A stretch of 64,000 nucleotides of DNA from SFHK01 sp045538305 (GTDB lineage: Bacteria > Bacillota > Clostridia > Christensenellales > Aristaeellaceae), in the NCBI GenBank assembly GCA_045538305.1, contig JAZSRC010000091.1, positions 1-64,000 on the forward strand, written 5' to 3'. Within the stretch, counting starts at the first letter, position 1. Each line of letters opens with the position of its first letter. This document shows positions 1 through 8,054 of this stretch, piece by piece. Position numbers and translations under genes: made by a program. The notes under the pieces were generated by a model, which was not told the origin of the DNA, ran no database searches, and saw only the letters and a list, made by a program, of their open reading frames with translations.

Positions 1-539
1 GCTGTGAGCACGAGCATCACCACCACGACGGCGAATGCTGTGAGCACGAGCATCACCACCACGACGGCGAATGCTGCGAGCACGAGCATCACCACCACGA
101 CGGCGAATGCTGTGAGCACGAGCATCACCACCACGACGGCGAGTGCTGTGAGCACGAGCATCACCACCACGACGGCGAGTGCAGCTGCGGACATCATCAC
201 AAGCATGAATACGATGAGCATGGAAAGTGTAAGTGCGGCCATCACCATCATGATCACGATGCAGACGAGGTCTTTGAAAACATCGGAATCGAAACCATCC
301 GGAAGGTTTCCAAAGAGCAGCTTGAAAACGCACTTACGACGCTCGATCAGGATGAGTCCTGCGGCATGATCCTTCGCATGAAGGGCATTGTCGAATCGAC
401 GGATGGCGGATGGATTCACTTCGATTATGTACCTGGCGAAATTAACGTAAGGGACGGCGCAGCCGATTATACCGGACGCCTCTGTATTATTGGCGTAGAG
501 CTGAATAAAGAGAAGATTCTCGCGCTTCTCGGTATGTGA
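1..539 (+). CDS. G3E-family (CobW/COG0523) GTPase, C-terminal part with His-rich metal-binding region; 5' end outside window
   Basis: The open frame enters from the left edge (codons begin at position 3) and ends at TGA 537-539, giving 178 visible residues. The first 60 residues are five copies of a 12-residue unit, CEHEHHHHDGEC. A second Cys/His stretch follows (CGHHHKHEYDEHGKCKCGHHHHDHD). The last 90 or so residues resemble the CobW C-terminal domain (for example RMKGIVESTDGGWIHFDYV). Known members of this family are metal-chaperone GTPases for Zn, Co or Ni, and His-rich loops in them bind metal. The N-terminal GTPase domain is not visible, so the assignment rests on the C-terminal domain and the His-rich region. 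A second GTPase of the same superfamily starts 11 nt downstream, so the two are probably co-transcribed. The metal is not known. Confidence 0.8.
   Translation, partial: CEHEHHHHDGECCEHEHHHHDGECCEHEHHHHDGECCEHEHHHHDGECCEHEHHHHDGECSCGHHHKHEYDEHGKCKCGHHHHDHDADEVFENIGIETIRKVSKEQLENALTTLDQDESCGMILRMKGIVESTDGGWIHFDYVPGEINVRDGAADYTGRLCIIGVELNKEKILALLGM
3..182 (+). repeat. 36-bp in-frame minisatellite, five tandem units
   Basis: Five head-to-tail 36-bp units lie at 3-38, 39-74, 75-110, 111-146 and 147-182. They differ at only one or two third-codon positions (TGT/TGC and GAA/GAG). Each encodes CEHEHHHHDGEC. The near-identity at DNA level, including silent positions, points to recent expansion or homogenisation rather than old duplication. 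More copies may lie left of the window. Confidence 0.95.
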
Positions 540-550
540 GGAAAGTATCC

Positions 551-1513
551 ATGGCACAGTATGAAGAAGACTATAAAACGCCTATATATCTGATTACCGG
601 CTTTCTGGAGAGCGGAAAGACCAGCATTATTAAGAATATGCTGGAAGACGACGGCTTTTCGAGCGGTGAACGCACGCTGGTGCTCGTATGCGAAGAAGGC
701 ATCGAGGAATATGAAAAGTCCCTGCTGCGCAAGGCTAACGCAGTAGTAGAAATCGTCGATTCCTTTGAGGATCTTACCGAAAGCTTCTTTAAATCGCTGG
801 ACGCAAAATATGAGCCCGAGCGCATCATTATCGAGTACAACAGCGTTTGGGGCATTGAAAACCTGTTCCGCATTAAGAAACCCGGAAACTGGGAGCTTGC
901 GCAGATGGTATGCATGATCGATGCAGCCACATTTGAAAACTACATGACCAATATGCGCAACCTGATGACAGAAGCGCCCAAGCTTGCGGATCTGATCATC
1001 TTTAACCGCTGCGACGAAAACACCAAAAAGAGCCAGTACCGCCGAACCGTCAAGGCGCTGAATCCCACCTGCAATGTCATTTTTGAAAACACCGACGGAA
1101 CCAGCGATGACGGCGTAGGAGAGGAAGATCTGCCCTACGATATGAAAGCCGATGTGATCGAGATTTCCGATACACATTTCGGCACCTGGTATCTGGACTG
1201 CATGGAGCATCCCGCCCGCTATAACGACCGCATCATCCGCATAAAGGGACAAGCCTTCCGAATGGATGATCTGCCCAAAAAAACCTATGTTTTCGGCCGT
1301 TACGCCATGACCTGCTGCGCGGACGATATCGGCGGAATCGGCTTCCTTTGCCAGTATTCAGGCAAGCGTCCGAAGGAAGATAGCTGGATTATGCTGACCG
1401 CTAAAGTGGAAGCCGGTTTCAGCCCCATTCACGGACGGGACGCCGTTATACTGATTGAACAAAGCTACGAAGCCGCCGAAAAACCGGAGGAAGAGCTTGT
1501 GTACTTTAACTGA
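551..1513 (+). CDS. G3E-family GTPase (CobW/COG0523-like) lacking the CxCC motif
   Basis: A 320-residue protein. The Walker A/G1 motif GFLESGKT is at residues 17-24 and a G4-like NRCD is at 152-155, as in CobW/YjiA-type GTPases. The usual CxCC metal site of this superfamily is not visible; the matching stretch reads LVLVCEEGIEEYE. The C-terminal third (from about residue 195) resembles a CobW_C domain (RIIRIKGQAFRMDDL). I chose ATG 551 because GAGGAAAG lies 6-12 nt upstream and the next residues run straight into the P-loop strand; an in-frame codon at 536 overlaps the preceding gene and has no better site. The product probably works with the upstream His-rich GTPase in metal trafficking or with a permease partner outside the window. 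The exact role is unknown. Confidence 0.8.
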   Translation: MAQYEEDYKTPIYLITGFLESGKTSIIKNMLEDDGFSSGERTLVLVCEEGIEEYEKSLLRKANAVVEIVDSFEDLTESFFKSLDAKYEPERIIIEYNSVWGIENLFRIKKPGNWELAQMVCMIDAATFENYMTNMRNLMTEAPKLADLIIFNRCDENTKKSQYRRTVKALNPTCNVIFENTDGTSDDGVGEEDLPYDMKADVIEISDTHFGTWYLDCMEHPARYNDRIIRIKGQAFRMDDLPKKTYVFGRYAMTCCADDIGGIGFLCQYSGKRPKEDSWIMLTAKVEAGFSPIHGRDAVILIEQSYEAAEKPEEELVYFN

Positions 1514-1589
1514 GCCCCAAAGCTCTTAAGTATGCGTAATCCTCAGATCGAAAAACGCAGAAATATCGATTATAACCCAAGTATTCCCG

Positions 1590-1615
1590 CCGGGCGCTTT
1601 TGCGCCCGGTTTTTT
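1590..1615 (+). terminator. Rho-independent terminator after the GTPase pair
   Basis: A perfect 8-bp GC-rich stem (CCGGGCGC / GCGCCCGG) with a TTTT loop is followed by six Ts (1610-1615). It lies 76 nt after the stop of the second GTPase. It faces the terminator of the minus-strand ncRNA, from which it is separated by about 12 nt. Confidence 0.9.
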
Positions 1616-1620
1616 AACAA

Positions 1621-1648
1621 AAACAGACCGCCGACAACTCGTCGGCGG
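1621..1648 (-). terminator. Intrinsic terminator of the candidate ncRNA
   Basis: Read on the minus strand, CCGCCGAC-GAGTT-GTCGGCGG forms a perfect 8-bp stem (plus 1628-1635 with 1641-1648), followed by TCTGTTTTTG. The stem and U-tract orientation mark it as the end of a minus-strand transcript. Confidence 0.8.
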
Positions 1649-2190
1649 CCCAGGAGGATTTATTATGAAGTTATATTCTTGTGTTTTTCGGGTTTGAACG
1701 CTGAGGTTTACCGTTTTTCCATTTGAAATGATTCCCCATCCACCGATTCATAACGTTACAAGTTCCGTTTGTCGTATGGATTGCGATTTTTCCGATTGAC
1801 GGGTTCAAGCGCAAATGCTTCTTCAGCCATTCACAGCGTCCTCAGCGTCATTTTACGGTTCGCTTTGGGTATAACATTGGTTCGGTACTGCTTGCCTCAC
1901 ATTCGTTGTTCCCGTTTCTGCTTCGCCCATCCGCTTTGTTTACCACTTTTATATTCCTATCCAAATACCGGATGAGTTCTGATTTTTTCGCCTTTTGCCC
2001 AAGATCTATTTAATAATATTTTATGGGAACCGGTCCAATCTAAACTTTATTTTAGTGGCCGTTTCGGGCGAAGCAGAAAGAGTGTTGTGTGATGTTATGG
2101 TCCAACGGCATCGCCCCCCTTTCATACATATCATGAGCTTTTCGAATCGAAGCGCTAGCTTCTCATTAATTGCGTCTTCTTCCTTGGCTC
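1621..2190 (-). ncRNA. Candidate large structured non-coding RNA, about 570 nt
   Basis: A stretch of about 900 bp between coding genes has no ORF with a ribosome-binding site, family match or codon bias. On the minus strand it has a consensus promoter (2197-2225), a predicted start near 2190 and an intrinsic terminator hairpin ending near 1621. Complementary segments inside it nest. TTTCTGCTTCGCCC (plus 1914-1927) pairs perfectly over 14 bp with plus 2065-2078. Directly adjoining it, an inner 6-bp helix pairs CATCCG with CGGATG. A 9-bp helix pairs plus 1698-1706 with 1840-1848. Local hairpins include CTAAA/TTTAG and one closed by CATA/TATG. Loops are A-rich. Size and context recall the ornate large RNA classes (ROOL, about 580 nt; OLE; GOLLD). 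I cannot match it to a class by sequence, and function is unknown. Confidence 0.7.
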
Positions 2191-2196
2191 GATTTA

Positions 2197-2225
2197 ATCA
2201 TACCACATTCCCACGTATATGTCAA
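2197..2225 (-). promoter_or_regulatory. Sigma-A promoter of the candidate ncRNA
   Basis: On the minus strand, TTGACA (plus 2220-2225), a 17-nt spacer and TATGAT (plus 2197-2202). The -35 is a perfect match and the -10 has one mismatch. No start codon with a good ribosome-binding site follows. The operon terminator at 2319-2353 lies upstream, so this is an independent transcription unit. Confidence 0.85.
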
Positions 2226-2318
2226 TAGTTTTTTAACAAATTCAGAAAAGATATTTATCTTAAAAACTATTATGTGCAATATGCATCATTCGTTAACATT
2301 CATTTCATCCCTTTTGTT

Positions 2319-2353
2319 AAAAATACCGCGCGTATAAGCTATATACGCGCGGT
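2319..2353 (-). terminator. Terminator of the ior operon
   Basis: A perfect 12-bp inverted repeat (plus 2325-2336 with 2342-2353, ACCGCGCGTATA and its complement), 5-nt loop, followed on the minus strand by TATTTTTAAC. It lies about 160 nt beyond the iorB stop. The 3' untranslated stretch in between (2354-2515) also has an 8-bp hairpin (2417-2424 with 2438-2445) and no supported gene. Confidence 0.8.
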
Positions 2354-2515
2354 TAAATCATCCGCAAAGCTCCGGGAGAGGTTTAGAGAAGAAACGTACC
2401 CCGCTCCTTTATCCATCGATTTCGGCGGTATGTACGACGAAATCGCTCATTTTTCCTAAACAGAGAAGAAAAAACGCTTCCCTGTTCCATCAAATAAGAT
2501 ACTTTTAAACGGCTT

Positions 2516-3088
2516 TCAGATGCTTCTGCCCATCAGAAACGCCTTCTTGTTCATTTCCACAAATGCCGGTTTCACTACGTTCTCAATCGCCTTCATCCAC
2601 TGTTCCAGGTCGATCTCAGGCATATATCTGGAAAGAACGCCGAGAAGCACGGTGTTTGCTGCCTTGGGACTTCCTGCTTCCCTGGCCATAGCCAGCGCGT
2701 CCACCGACACGGTATCCGAAAGTGCAGAAAGCTTTTCAACGGCATTTTCGGGATATTTCATCGCGCCGGTAATCACGGGCATCGGATACATTTTCTGAGT
2801 ATTGGTAATCAGCTTTCCATCCGGCGCCAGGCAGGAAACCCACCTTGCGCCTTCAATGGCTTCAAAGGAGAGTATGAAATCCGCTTCTCCGGGATCGACA
2901 ATCGGCGAATATACCTTTTCTCCGTATTTCACATACGTTACAACCGATCCGCCGCGCTGCGACATGCCGTGCACCTCGCTGAGCTTTACATCATACCCTT
3001 TTTCAATCAACACATGGCCAATCAGGCGGGAAGCCAGCAGCGTTCCCTGACCGCCTACGCCAACGATCATAATAGAAGTTACTTTCAT
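2516..3088 (-). CDS. iorB: Indolepyruvate:ferredoxin oxidoreductase beta subunit
   Basis: A 190-residue protein of the pyruvate ferredoxin/flavodoxin oxidoreductase gamma-domain type. It starts with the typical MIVGVGGQGTLLASRLIG and carries MSQRGGSVVTYVKYG, both hallmarks of IorB. With IorA it interconverts an arylpyruvate plus CoA with an aryl-acetyl-CoA, CO2 and reduced ferredoxin in the cytoplasm. The ATG at 3088 is preferred over a longer in-frame start: GGGGAGG lies just upstream and the ATG overlaps the iorA stop by 4 nt (ATGA), typical of translational coupling. It is the last gene of the T-box-controlled operon. The length is normal for the family. Confidence 0.9.
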   Translation of the reverse strand: MKVTSIMIVGVGGQGTLLASRLIGHVLIEKGYDVKLSEVHGMSQRGGSVVTYVKYGEKVYSPIVDPGEADFILSFEAIEGARWVSCLAPDGKLITNTQKMYPMPVITGAMKYPENAVEKLSALSDTVSVDALAMAREAGSPKAANTVLLGVLSRYMPEIDLEQWMKAIENVVKPAFVEMNKKAFLMGRSI

Positions 3089-4821
3089 ACTTTGCTCGCC
3101 TCCCCAATCGCGCCGAACGCGCACAGCTGCTTACAAAGGCCGCAGCCCACACACTGGGTATTATCAATAACAGCCTTACCGTTTTCAAAGCGGATCGCGG
3201 GGCAGCCAAGACGCATACACGCGCGGCAGCCGCGGCAGATATCCTTATCGATAACAAGCGCCGGCTTGGCTTTAACGGTCTTAAGAAGCATACACGGCTT
3301 TCTGCAGATAATCACGGAAGGCTCATCCTGAGCAAGTTCTTCCTTTATCGCCTTTTCAAGCGACTTCAGGTCGGAAGGATCCTCCACGCGCACGCGGCGG
3401 ATACCGACGGCCTCGCAGACTTTTTCAAGGCTAACCGGAGGCACAGCCTGCATTTTCAGGGTATAACCCGTAGCAGGATTCTGCTGATGGCCGGTCATAC
3501 CGGTGATGGAATTGTCCAGAATCAGAACCGTAGCAATGCTTCTGTTGTAGGCGATATCGGTGAGCGCAGTAATTCCGGAATGAAGGAACGTGGAATCGCC
3601 GATCACGGCTACAGCCTTGTCCGCGCTTTCCGGACGCGCCTTCAAAAAGCCGTGCAGCATAGAAATGCTGGCGCCCATACAAACCGTGGAATCCACAGCA
3701 GACAGCGGGGCGGCGGCGCCCAGCGTATAGCAGCCGATATCTCCCAGCACAGTCAGCTTCATTTTGGAAAGCGTATAGAAAACGCCCCTGTGCGGACAGC
3801 CGGCGCACATGACCGGAGGACGCGGCGGAACAGCCTCGCCAAAATCGCGCGTATCCGGCGTATTGATGCCGAACGCCTTCGCAATTTTTGTCTGGGACAG
3901 TTCGCCAATCAAGCCGAACATGTCCTTCCCGCCGTCCACGCGGATGCCGTTTGCGCGCATATCGGTTTCAATAACAGGATCAAGTTCCTCAACCACATAC
4001 ACCTTTTCAACCTTTTCGGCAAATGCGCGCAGCTTCTCTACAGGCGCAGGATACGTAAAGCCCAGCTTCAGCACACTGGCTTCGGGGAATACTTCGCGCA
4101 CATACTGATAACAGGTGCCGGAGGTAACAAAGCCCAGTTTGGTATCGCGGATTTCCTCGCGGTTCAGACCGCATTCATTGGAGTACTTCATCAGCTTTTC
4201 AAGCCTGTCCTCCACAACCACGTGCCTTTTAAAGCCGTTTGCCGGATTCATGACATATTTCGCCGGCTGCTTTTCATACGCTTTTACCGGCGCTTCAACG
4301 CGGTCATTCAGTTCCACCAGGCTCTGCGAATGCGCTACGCGCGTACAGGTGCGAAGAAGCACAGGCGTGTCAAACGACTCCGAAATCTCAAAGGCAAGCT
4401 TGGTGAAATCGCGGCACTCTCCGCTGTCGGAAGGCTCCAGCATGGGGAGCTTCGCCGCGCGCGCATAGTGACGGGAATCCTGTTCATTCTGAGAGGAATG
4501 CATCGCAGGGTCGTCGGCAACGCAAATCACGTATCCGCCGTTTACACCCGTATAAGCCGATGTGAAAAGCGGATCAGCCGCAACGTTCAGACCCACGTGC
4601 TTCATGGAAGTAAAGCTTCGCGCACCCGCAACCGATGCGCCGAGCGCCGCTTCGCAGGCAACCTTTTCATTGGGCGCCCATTCCGCATACACTTCGTCAT
4701 ATTCGGCAACAAATTCCGTAATCTCCGTACTCGGAGTGCCGGGATAAGAGGAAACAAACCGGCAGCCAGCCTCATAAAGGCCTCGCGCTATGGCTTCGTT
4801 TCCAAGTAAAAGCTTCTTCAT
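3085..4821 (-). CDS. iorA: Indolepyruvate:ferredoxin oxidoreductase alpha subunit
   Basis: A 578-residue TPP enzyme. The N-terminal pyrimidine-binding part holds SSYPGTPSTEI and MKHVGLNVAADPL. The TPP-binding part holds GDSTFLHSGI and DNSITGMTGHQ. The C-terminus carries two 4Fe-4S sites: CRGCRACMRLGCP at 529-541, with the CX2CX2CX4CP spacing known for IorA, and CVGCGLCKQLC at 557-567. Known IOR enzymes oxidise aryl pyruvates (indole-, phenyl-, p-hydroxyphenylpyruvate) to the acyl-CoA, and can run in reverse with reduced ferredoxin. The T-box leader and the CoA ligase upstream argue that the reductive direction is used here to make an aromatic amino-acid precursor. The start ATG has AGGAG upstream. 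The enzyme is oxygen-sensitive and indicates an anaerobe. Confidence 0.95.
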   Translation of the reverse strand: MKKLLLGNEAIARGLYEAGCRFVSSYPGTPSTEITEFVAEYDEVYAEWAPNEKVACEAALGASVAGARSFTSMKHVGLNVAADPLFTSAYTGVNGGYVICVADDPAMHSSQNEQDSRHYARAAKLPMLEPSDSGECRDFTKLAFEISESFDTPVLLRTCTRVAHSQSLVELNDRVEAPVKAYEKQPAKYVMNPANGFKRHVVVEDRLEKLMKYSNECGLNREEIRDTKLGFVTSGTCYQYVREVFPEASVLKLGFTYPAPVEKLRAFAEKVEKVYVVEELDPVIETDMRANGIRVDGGKDMFGLIGELSQTKIAKAFGINTPDTRDFGEAVPPRPPVMCAGCPHRGVFYTLSKMKLTVLGDIGCYTLGAAAPLSAVDSTVCMGASISMLHGFLKARPESADKAVAVIGDSTFLHSGITALTDIAYNRSIATVLILDNSITGMTGHQQNPATGYTLKMQAVPPVSLEKVCEAVGIRRVRVEDPSDLKSLEKAIKEELAQDEPSVIICRKPCMLLKTVKAKPALVIDKDICRGCRACMRLGCPAIRFENGKAVIDNTQCVGCGLCKQLCAFGAIGEASKV

Positions 4822-4882
4822 AACAGTTTAAGGCTCCTTTTTCGTGCTTAAGTGAATGTGGATATATGCTTACCAGCGAAAC

Positions 4883-6517
4883 TCAGCCGGTGATCTGTGT
4901 TTTCACGAGGCTTTCACCGCAATACATCTTGCGCAGCTTCGGTTTTTCGATTTTTCCGGTGGGATTTCTGGGAACATCAGCAAATATGATGCGGCGCGGA
5001 CGCTTGTAACGGGGAAGCGCCTTGCAGAATGCGTTCACTTCTTCTTCCGTCATTTCCAGACCGGGCTTTACTTCAATAATCGCAGCTGCAATCTCGCCAA
5101 GGCGCGTATCCGGAAGGCCAATTACGGCAACGTCCTTGATCTTGTTATTGGCGCGCAGGTAATCTTCAATCTGAACGGGATACAAGTTTTCTCCGCCCGT
5201 AATAATGACGTCCTTCTTACGGTCAACCAGGAAAATAAAGTCGTCCTCGTCCATCATGGCCATATCGCCCGTATGCAGCCAACCGTCCTTCAGTACTTCA
5301 TTTGTCGCTTTTTCATCATTATAGTAACACGTCATGACGCCCGGGCCCTTTACAGCCAGCTCGCCTACATCGCCCTTTTCCACATTCACGCCGTTTTCAT
5401 CAACGATCTTGATCTCCCAGCCATAGCCGGGAACGCCGATTGCGCCCACCTTGTGTATGTTTTCAACGCCCAGATGCACGCAGCCGGGGCCTATGGATTC
5501 GGACAAGCCGTAGTTGGTATCATAGTCGTGATTCGGGAATATCTGCTTCCAGCGGCGAATCAGGCTCGGCGGCACCGGCTGTGCGCCGATATGCATAAGC
5601 CTCCACCGAGAAAGTTCGTATTCATCAAGCTTGATCCTGCCCGACTCAATGGCGTCCAGCAGATCCTGCGCCCACGGAACCAGCAGCCATACAATGGAGC
5701 ACTTCTCGTCAGACGCAGCCTTAATGATCGTTTCGGGCTTCACACCCGTCAGAAGCACCGCCTTACTGGCTGATATCAAAGAGCCGAACCAATGCATTTT
5801 CGCACCCGTATGGTACAGGGGCGGAATGCAGAGAAACACGTCGTCATGCTGCTGGCCATGGTGCTTCTGTTCGACAATTGCCGAATGCACAAGGCTTCTG
5901 TGCTTATGAAGAATTGCCTTGGGGAAGCCCGTTGTTCCGGAGGAAAAGTAGATGGCAGCGTCATCCTCGTCCGTCAGTTCAAGATCGATGCTTTCGCTGG
6001 ATTCGTTAGCCACAAGATGCAGGTAATTCTCGGCAAAGCCGGGGCATCCGTCGCCGACATAGAAAAGCAGCTTGACCTTAGGAATCTGATCGACAATTTC
6101 TTCCACGCGACCGATAAACTCAGGGCCAAACAAAAGCGCATCCGCGTCGGACAGATTGAGGCAATAGCGGATTTCATCCGCGGTATAACGGAAATTCATC
6201 GGTACGGCAAGCGCGCCGGCCTTAAGTGCGCCAAAGTAAATCGGCAGCCACTCAATGCCGTTCATCATCAGGATCGCAACCTTGTCGCCCTTTTTGATGC
6301 CGCGGTTTTTAAGCAGATTGGCGCAGCGATTTGCCTTTTCATCAAACACACGCCAAGTAATCTCACGCCTGTAAGAGCGTCCTCGCGGCTGCTCAATCAG
6401 TTCATATTCCTTCCAGGTGCTTCTCCTGATTTCCTGTACTTCCGGGTTTAATTCGACAAGAGCAGTCATATTGGGAAACCGCTTTGCATTGTCTTCCAGA
6501 TATTTCATAATAGGCAT
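4883..6517 (-). CDS. AMP-forming acyl-CoA ligase (probably aryl acid)
   Basis: A 544-residue ANL-superfamily enzyme. Core motifs in order: the P-loop YFSSGTTGFPKA, YGLSE, GWLHTGDMA, the hinge DRKKDVIITGGENLYP, and the C-terminal catalytic lysine motif NPTGKIEKPKLR. These show a full-length, intact acid:CoA ligase that uses ATP to form acyl-adenylate and then acyl-CoA. The acid cannot be read from sequence. Its place between an OFA transporter and iorAB under a Tyr T-box suggests an arylacetate such as 4-hydroxyphenylacetate. The product would be the substrate for reductive carboxylation by IorAB. The spacing is 22 nt to the upstream gene and 61 nt to iorA. ATG 6517 has AAAGGAAG upstream; a second in-frame ATG lies three codons on. 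Confidence 0.88.
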   Translation of the reverse strand: MPIMKYLEDNAKRFPNMTALVELNPEVQEIRRSTWKEYELIEQPRGRSYRREITWRVFDEKANRCANLLKNRGIKKGDKVAILMMNGIEWLPIYFGALKAGALAVPMNFRYTADEIRYCLNLSDADALLFGPEFIGRVEEIVDQIPKVKLLFYVGDGCPGFAENYLHLVANESSESIDLELTDEDDAAIYFSSGTTGFPKAILHKHRSLVHSAIVEQKHHGQQHDDVFLCIPPLYHTGAKMHWFGSLISASKAVLLTGVKPETIIKAASDEKCSIVWLLVPWAQDLLDAIESGRIKLDEYELSRWRLMHIGAQPVPPSLIRRWKQIFPNHDYDTNYGLSESIGPGCVHLGVENIHKVGAIGVPGYGWEIKIVDENGVNVEKGDVGELAVKGPGVMTCYYNDEKATNEVLKDGWLHTGDMAMMDEDDFIFLVDRKKDVIITGGENLYPVQIEDYLRANNKIKDVAVIGLPDTRLGEIAAAIIEVKPGLEMTEEEVNAFCKALPRYKRPRRIIFADVPRNPTGKIEKPKLRKMYCGESLVKTQITG

Positions 6518-6539
6518 ATGGGTTTCTTCCTTTCCCTGA

Positions 6540-7721
6540 TTACGCTTTTTTGATGGATAAATTTACTATCAGCCCTATTGCCGACATTATTGAAAGCATG
6601 ATAAACGTGGTAACATAGCCGCCCGACGCTTCCACAAGCGCCCCAGCAAGCGTGGATGCGAACGAAGCCGGAATCAGCACCAGATTCAGCACAGAGAAAT
6701 TCAGCGCAAAGGATTTGGGACCATAAAACGCCGATACGAAGGCAGCGGACACCGTAGGCGAAAAGCCGTACAGAAATGCGCAGGATATCAAACCGATCAC
6801 GCCGACAACAGGCGCGTTTGCAACCAGCGCAACCAACGCAATGACGGGCGCTGCAATTGCAACAACGCTGGTGATATACTGCGTTTTTCTAAGGCCAAGC
6901 TTATCAAACATATAGCCTGACACCAGCCGGCCAAGACCGTTAAAAATCGAAAGAAGACCCGCCACGGTTACGGCGCTTGTTTCCGAAAGTCCGGTTTCGA
7001 TAAAGAAGTCTTTTCCAAACCCAATCGCAGCAGAGCCGACCGCGGCAAGAAGCGTAAAGAATACAAACAGCTTCCAGAAGCTGATTCTCCGGATCATTTC
7101 ACGGGTTTCAACATCGCTTTCGCTCTTTTGGCCGTCCGCCTTCTTTTTAGTTTCGGGCGCTTTAATCAAAAAAGCCGCAAGCATGATCACGCAGCCGATA
7201 ATGCTGCCCAACAGCAGATACACATTCCGCCAGCCCACGCCCGGCATAGCGAAAAGCGCATCGGAAACCTTTCCGAGAATCAACGCGGAAAAACCGAAGC
7301 TCATCATCATGGCGCCGGAGGCAAGTCCCTTTTTATCAGGAAACCATGCGTTGGTTGCGGAGATTACAACGTTATACACAATGCCAATACCGCCGCCGGC
7401 CATAACGCCGTACGCCAGATACATAAGCCATATGTTTCCCTTCAGCGTACCCGCAATGGTGAAGCCACAGATGATCAGAAACGCAGCCGCCAGCATTCGG
7501 ATGCGGCTGGACAGCTTTTGGGACAGAAGCCCCGACACAAGGCCGCCCAGGCAGAAAAAGCAAAGCGTCAGCGTAAAGCAGAATTGGGTTTGCTTCATCG
7601 ACCAGCCAAATTCCTGCGCCAAGGGCGCTTTGAGTATGCTCCATGCATAGATCACACCGGCCATCAGCAGCGTAATGCAGGCAAATGCCAATCGTCCCCA
7701 GCGTTCATTTTTCCACGTCAT
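6540..7721 (-). CDS. MFS transporter of the OFA (oxalate/formate antiporter) family
   Basis: A 393-residue protein with about 12 membrane segments. OFA signatures include the early YAWSILKAPL, GGGIGIVYNVVISA and the loop WFPDKKGLASG. OFA members carry small carboxylates. It is the first gene after the T-box, followed by a CoA ligase and IorAB, so a likely cargo is an arylacetate or aromatic acid; the sequence does not prove this. I use ATG 7721 (MTWKNERWGR) because AAGGGGAG lies 6 nt upstream. Longer in-frame starts at 7754 and 7739 would add a charged leader that is atypical and would start close to the attenuator hairpin. Confidence 0.85.
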   Translation of the reverse strand: MTWKNERWGRLAFACITLLMAGVIYAWSILKAPLAQEFGWSMKQTQFCFTLTLCFFCLGGLVSGLLSQKLSSRIRMLAAAFLIICGFTIAGTLKGNIWLMYLAYGVMAGGGIGIVYNVVISATNAWFPDKKGLASGAMMMSFGFSALILGKVSDALFAMPGVGWRNVYLLLGSIIGCVIMLAAFLIKAPETKKKADGQKSESDVETREMIRRISFWKLFVFFTLLAAVGSAAIGFGKDFFIETGLSETSAVTVAGLLSIFNGLGRLVSGYMFDKLGLRKTQYITSVVAIAAPVIALVALVANAPVVGVIGLISCAFLYGFSPTVSAAFVSAFYGPKSFALNFSVLNLVLIPASFASTLAGALVEASGGYVTTFIMLSIMSAIGLIVNLSIKKA

Positions 7722-7767
7722 GTCAAACTCCCCTTCCATCGCAAATACGGTCATTTATAAAAGAAAT

Positions 7768-7793
7768 CGCCCTCCTGCAAATGCAAGAGGGCG
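7768..7793 (-). terminator. T-box attenuator terminator hairpin
   Basis: On the minus strand, CGCCCTC-T-TGCA pairs with TGCA-G-GAGGGCG, followed by ATTTCTTTT. It overlaps the 3' side of the antiterminator region, as expected for transcriptional attenuation. The T-tract is interrupted, so termination may be leaky. Confidence 0.8.
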
Positions 7794-8048
7794 GAATCGA
7801 TCCGCGGTACCACCTCAATACGCCGAAGCCTTGCGGCAAACAGCCTTAACGAATGCAGCCAAAGCCGCATTCCCCGCTTAACGCGCAGGACTTCGTCGCA
7901 GCCTACAGGGCCTACGCCGTTCGGTGCGCCGCTCGCAGACCGTATTCAAACGTCGCCTTTCCTCCGCCTCGCACCACCCGGCGGCTCTCTTAAGGAATCA
8001 GCGTGCTCTACTTATTTCTGGTCATCGCGTTTCTAAAATTAAAAGAAT
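7768..8048 (-). promoter_or_regulatory. T-box riboswitch leader, specifier UAC (tyrosine)
   Basis: The minus-strand leader has the canonical parts in order: a stem I 5' side with AGTA, the distal AAGAGAG and GGGTGGTGCGAGGCGG elements, then GAA followed by the specifier TAC (plus 7942-7944) with GACC/GGTC flanking pairs. After that come the T-box sequence GAGGTGGTACCGCG (plus 7803-7816) and a terminator. The GAA-specifier-purine layout opposite AGTA is the loop-E arrangement of known leaders, which supports UAC, Tyr. Uncharged tRNA-Tyr should stabilise the antiterminator and turn on the transporter-ligase-iorAB operon. The specifier was read by eye. Confidence 0.9.
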
Positions 8049-8054
8049 AGAAAG

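Noticed and set aside
3..182. CRISPR array
   Set aside because: Units are contiguous without spacers and in frame with a protein gene; this is a coding minisatellite.
467..1252. Minus-strand ORF of 261 codons opposite the second GTPase gene
   Set aside because: It is antisense to a gene with clear motifs and good ribosome-binding site and has no family signal; a coding shadow.
2040..2130. A short minus-strand ORF (19-25 codons, from MPLDHNITQ) with GGGGGG just before the ATG inside the ncRNA
   Set aside because: The spacing from GGGGGG to ATG is 2 nt, too short. Part of the frame lies within the 14-bp long-range helix.
1665..2459. Several plus-strand ORFs of 60-80 codons and a ten-codon frame at 1665 (MKLYSCVFRV) after a GGAGG-like site in the 1.5-2.5 kb gap
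   Set aside because: The GGAGG is the reverse complement of the A/C-rich segment just before the ncRNA terminator. None of the frames has family signal, and they lie antisense to the candidate RNA.
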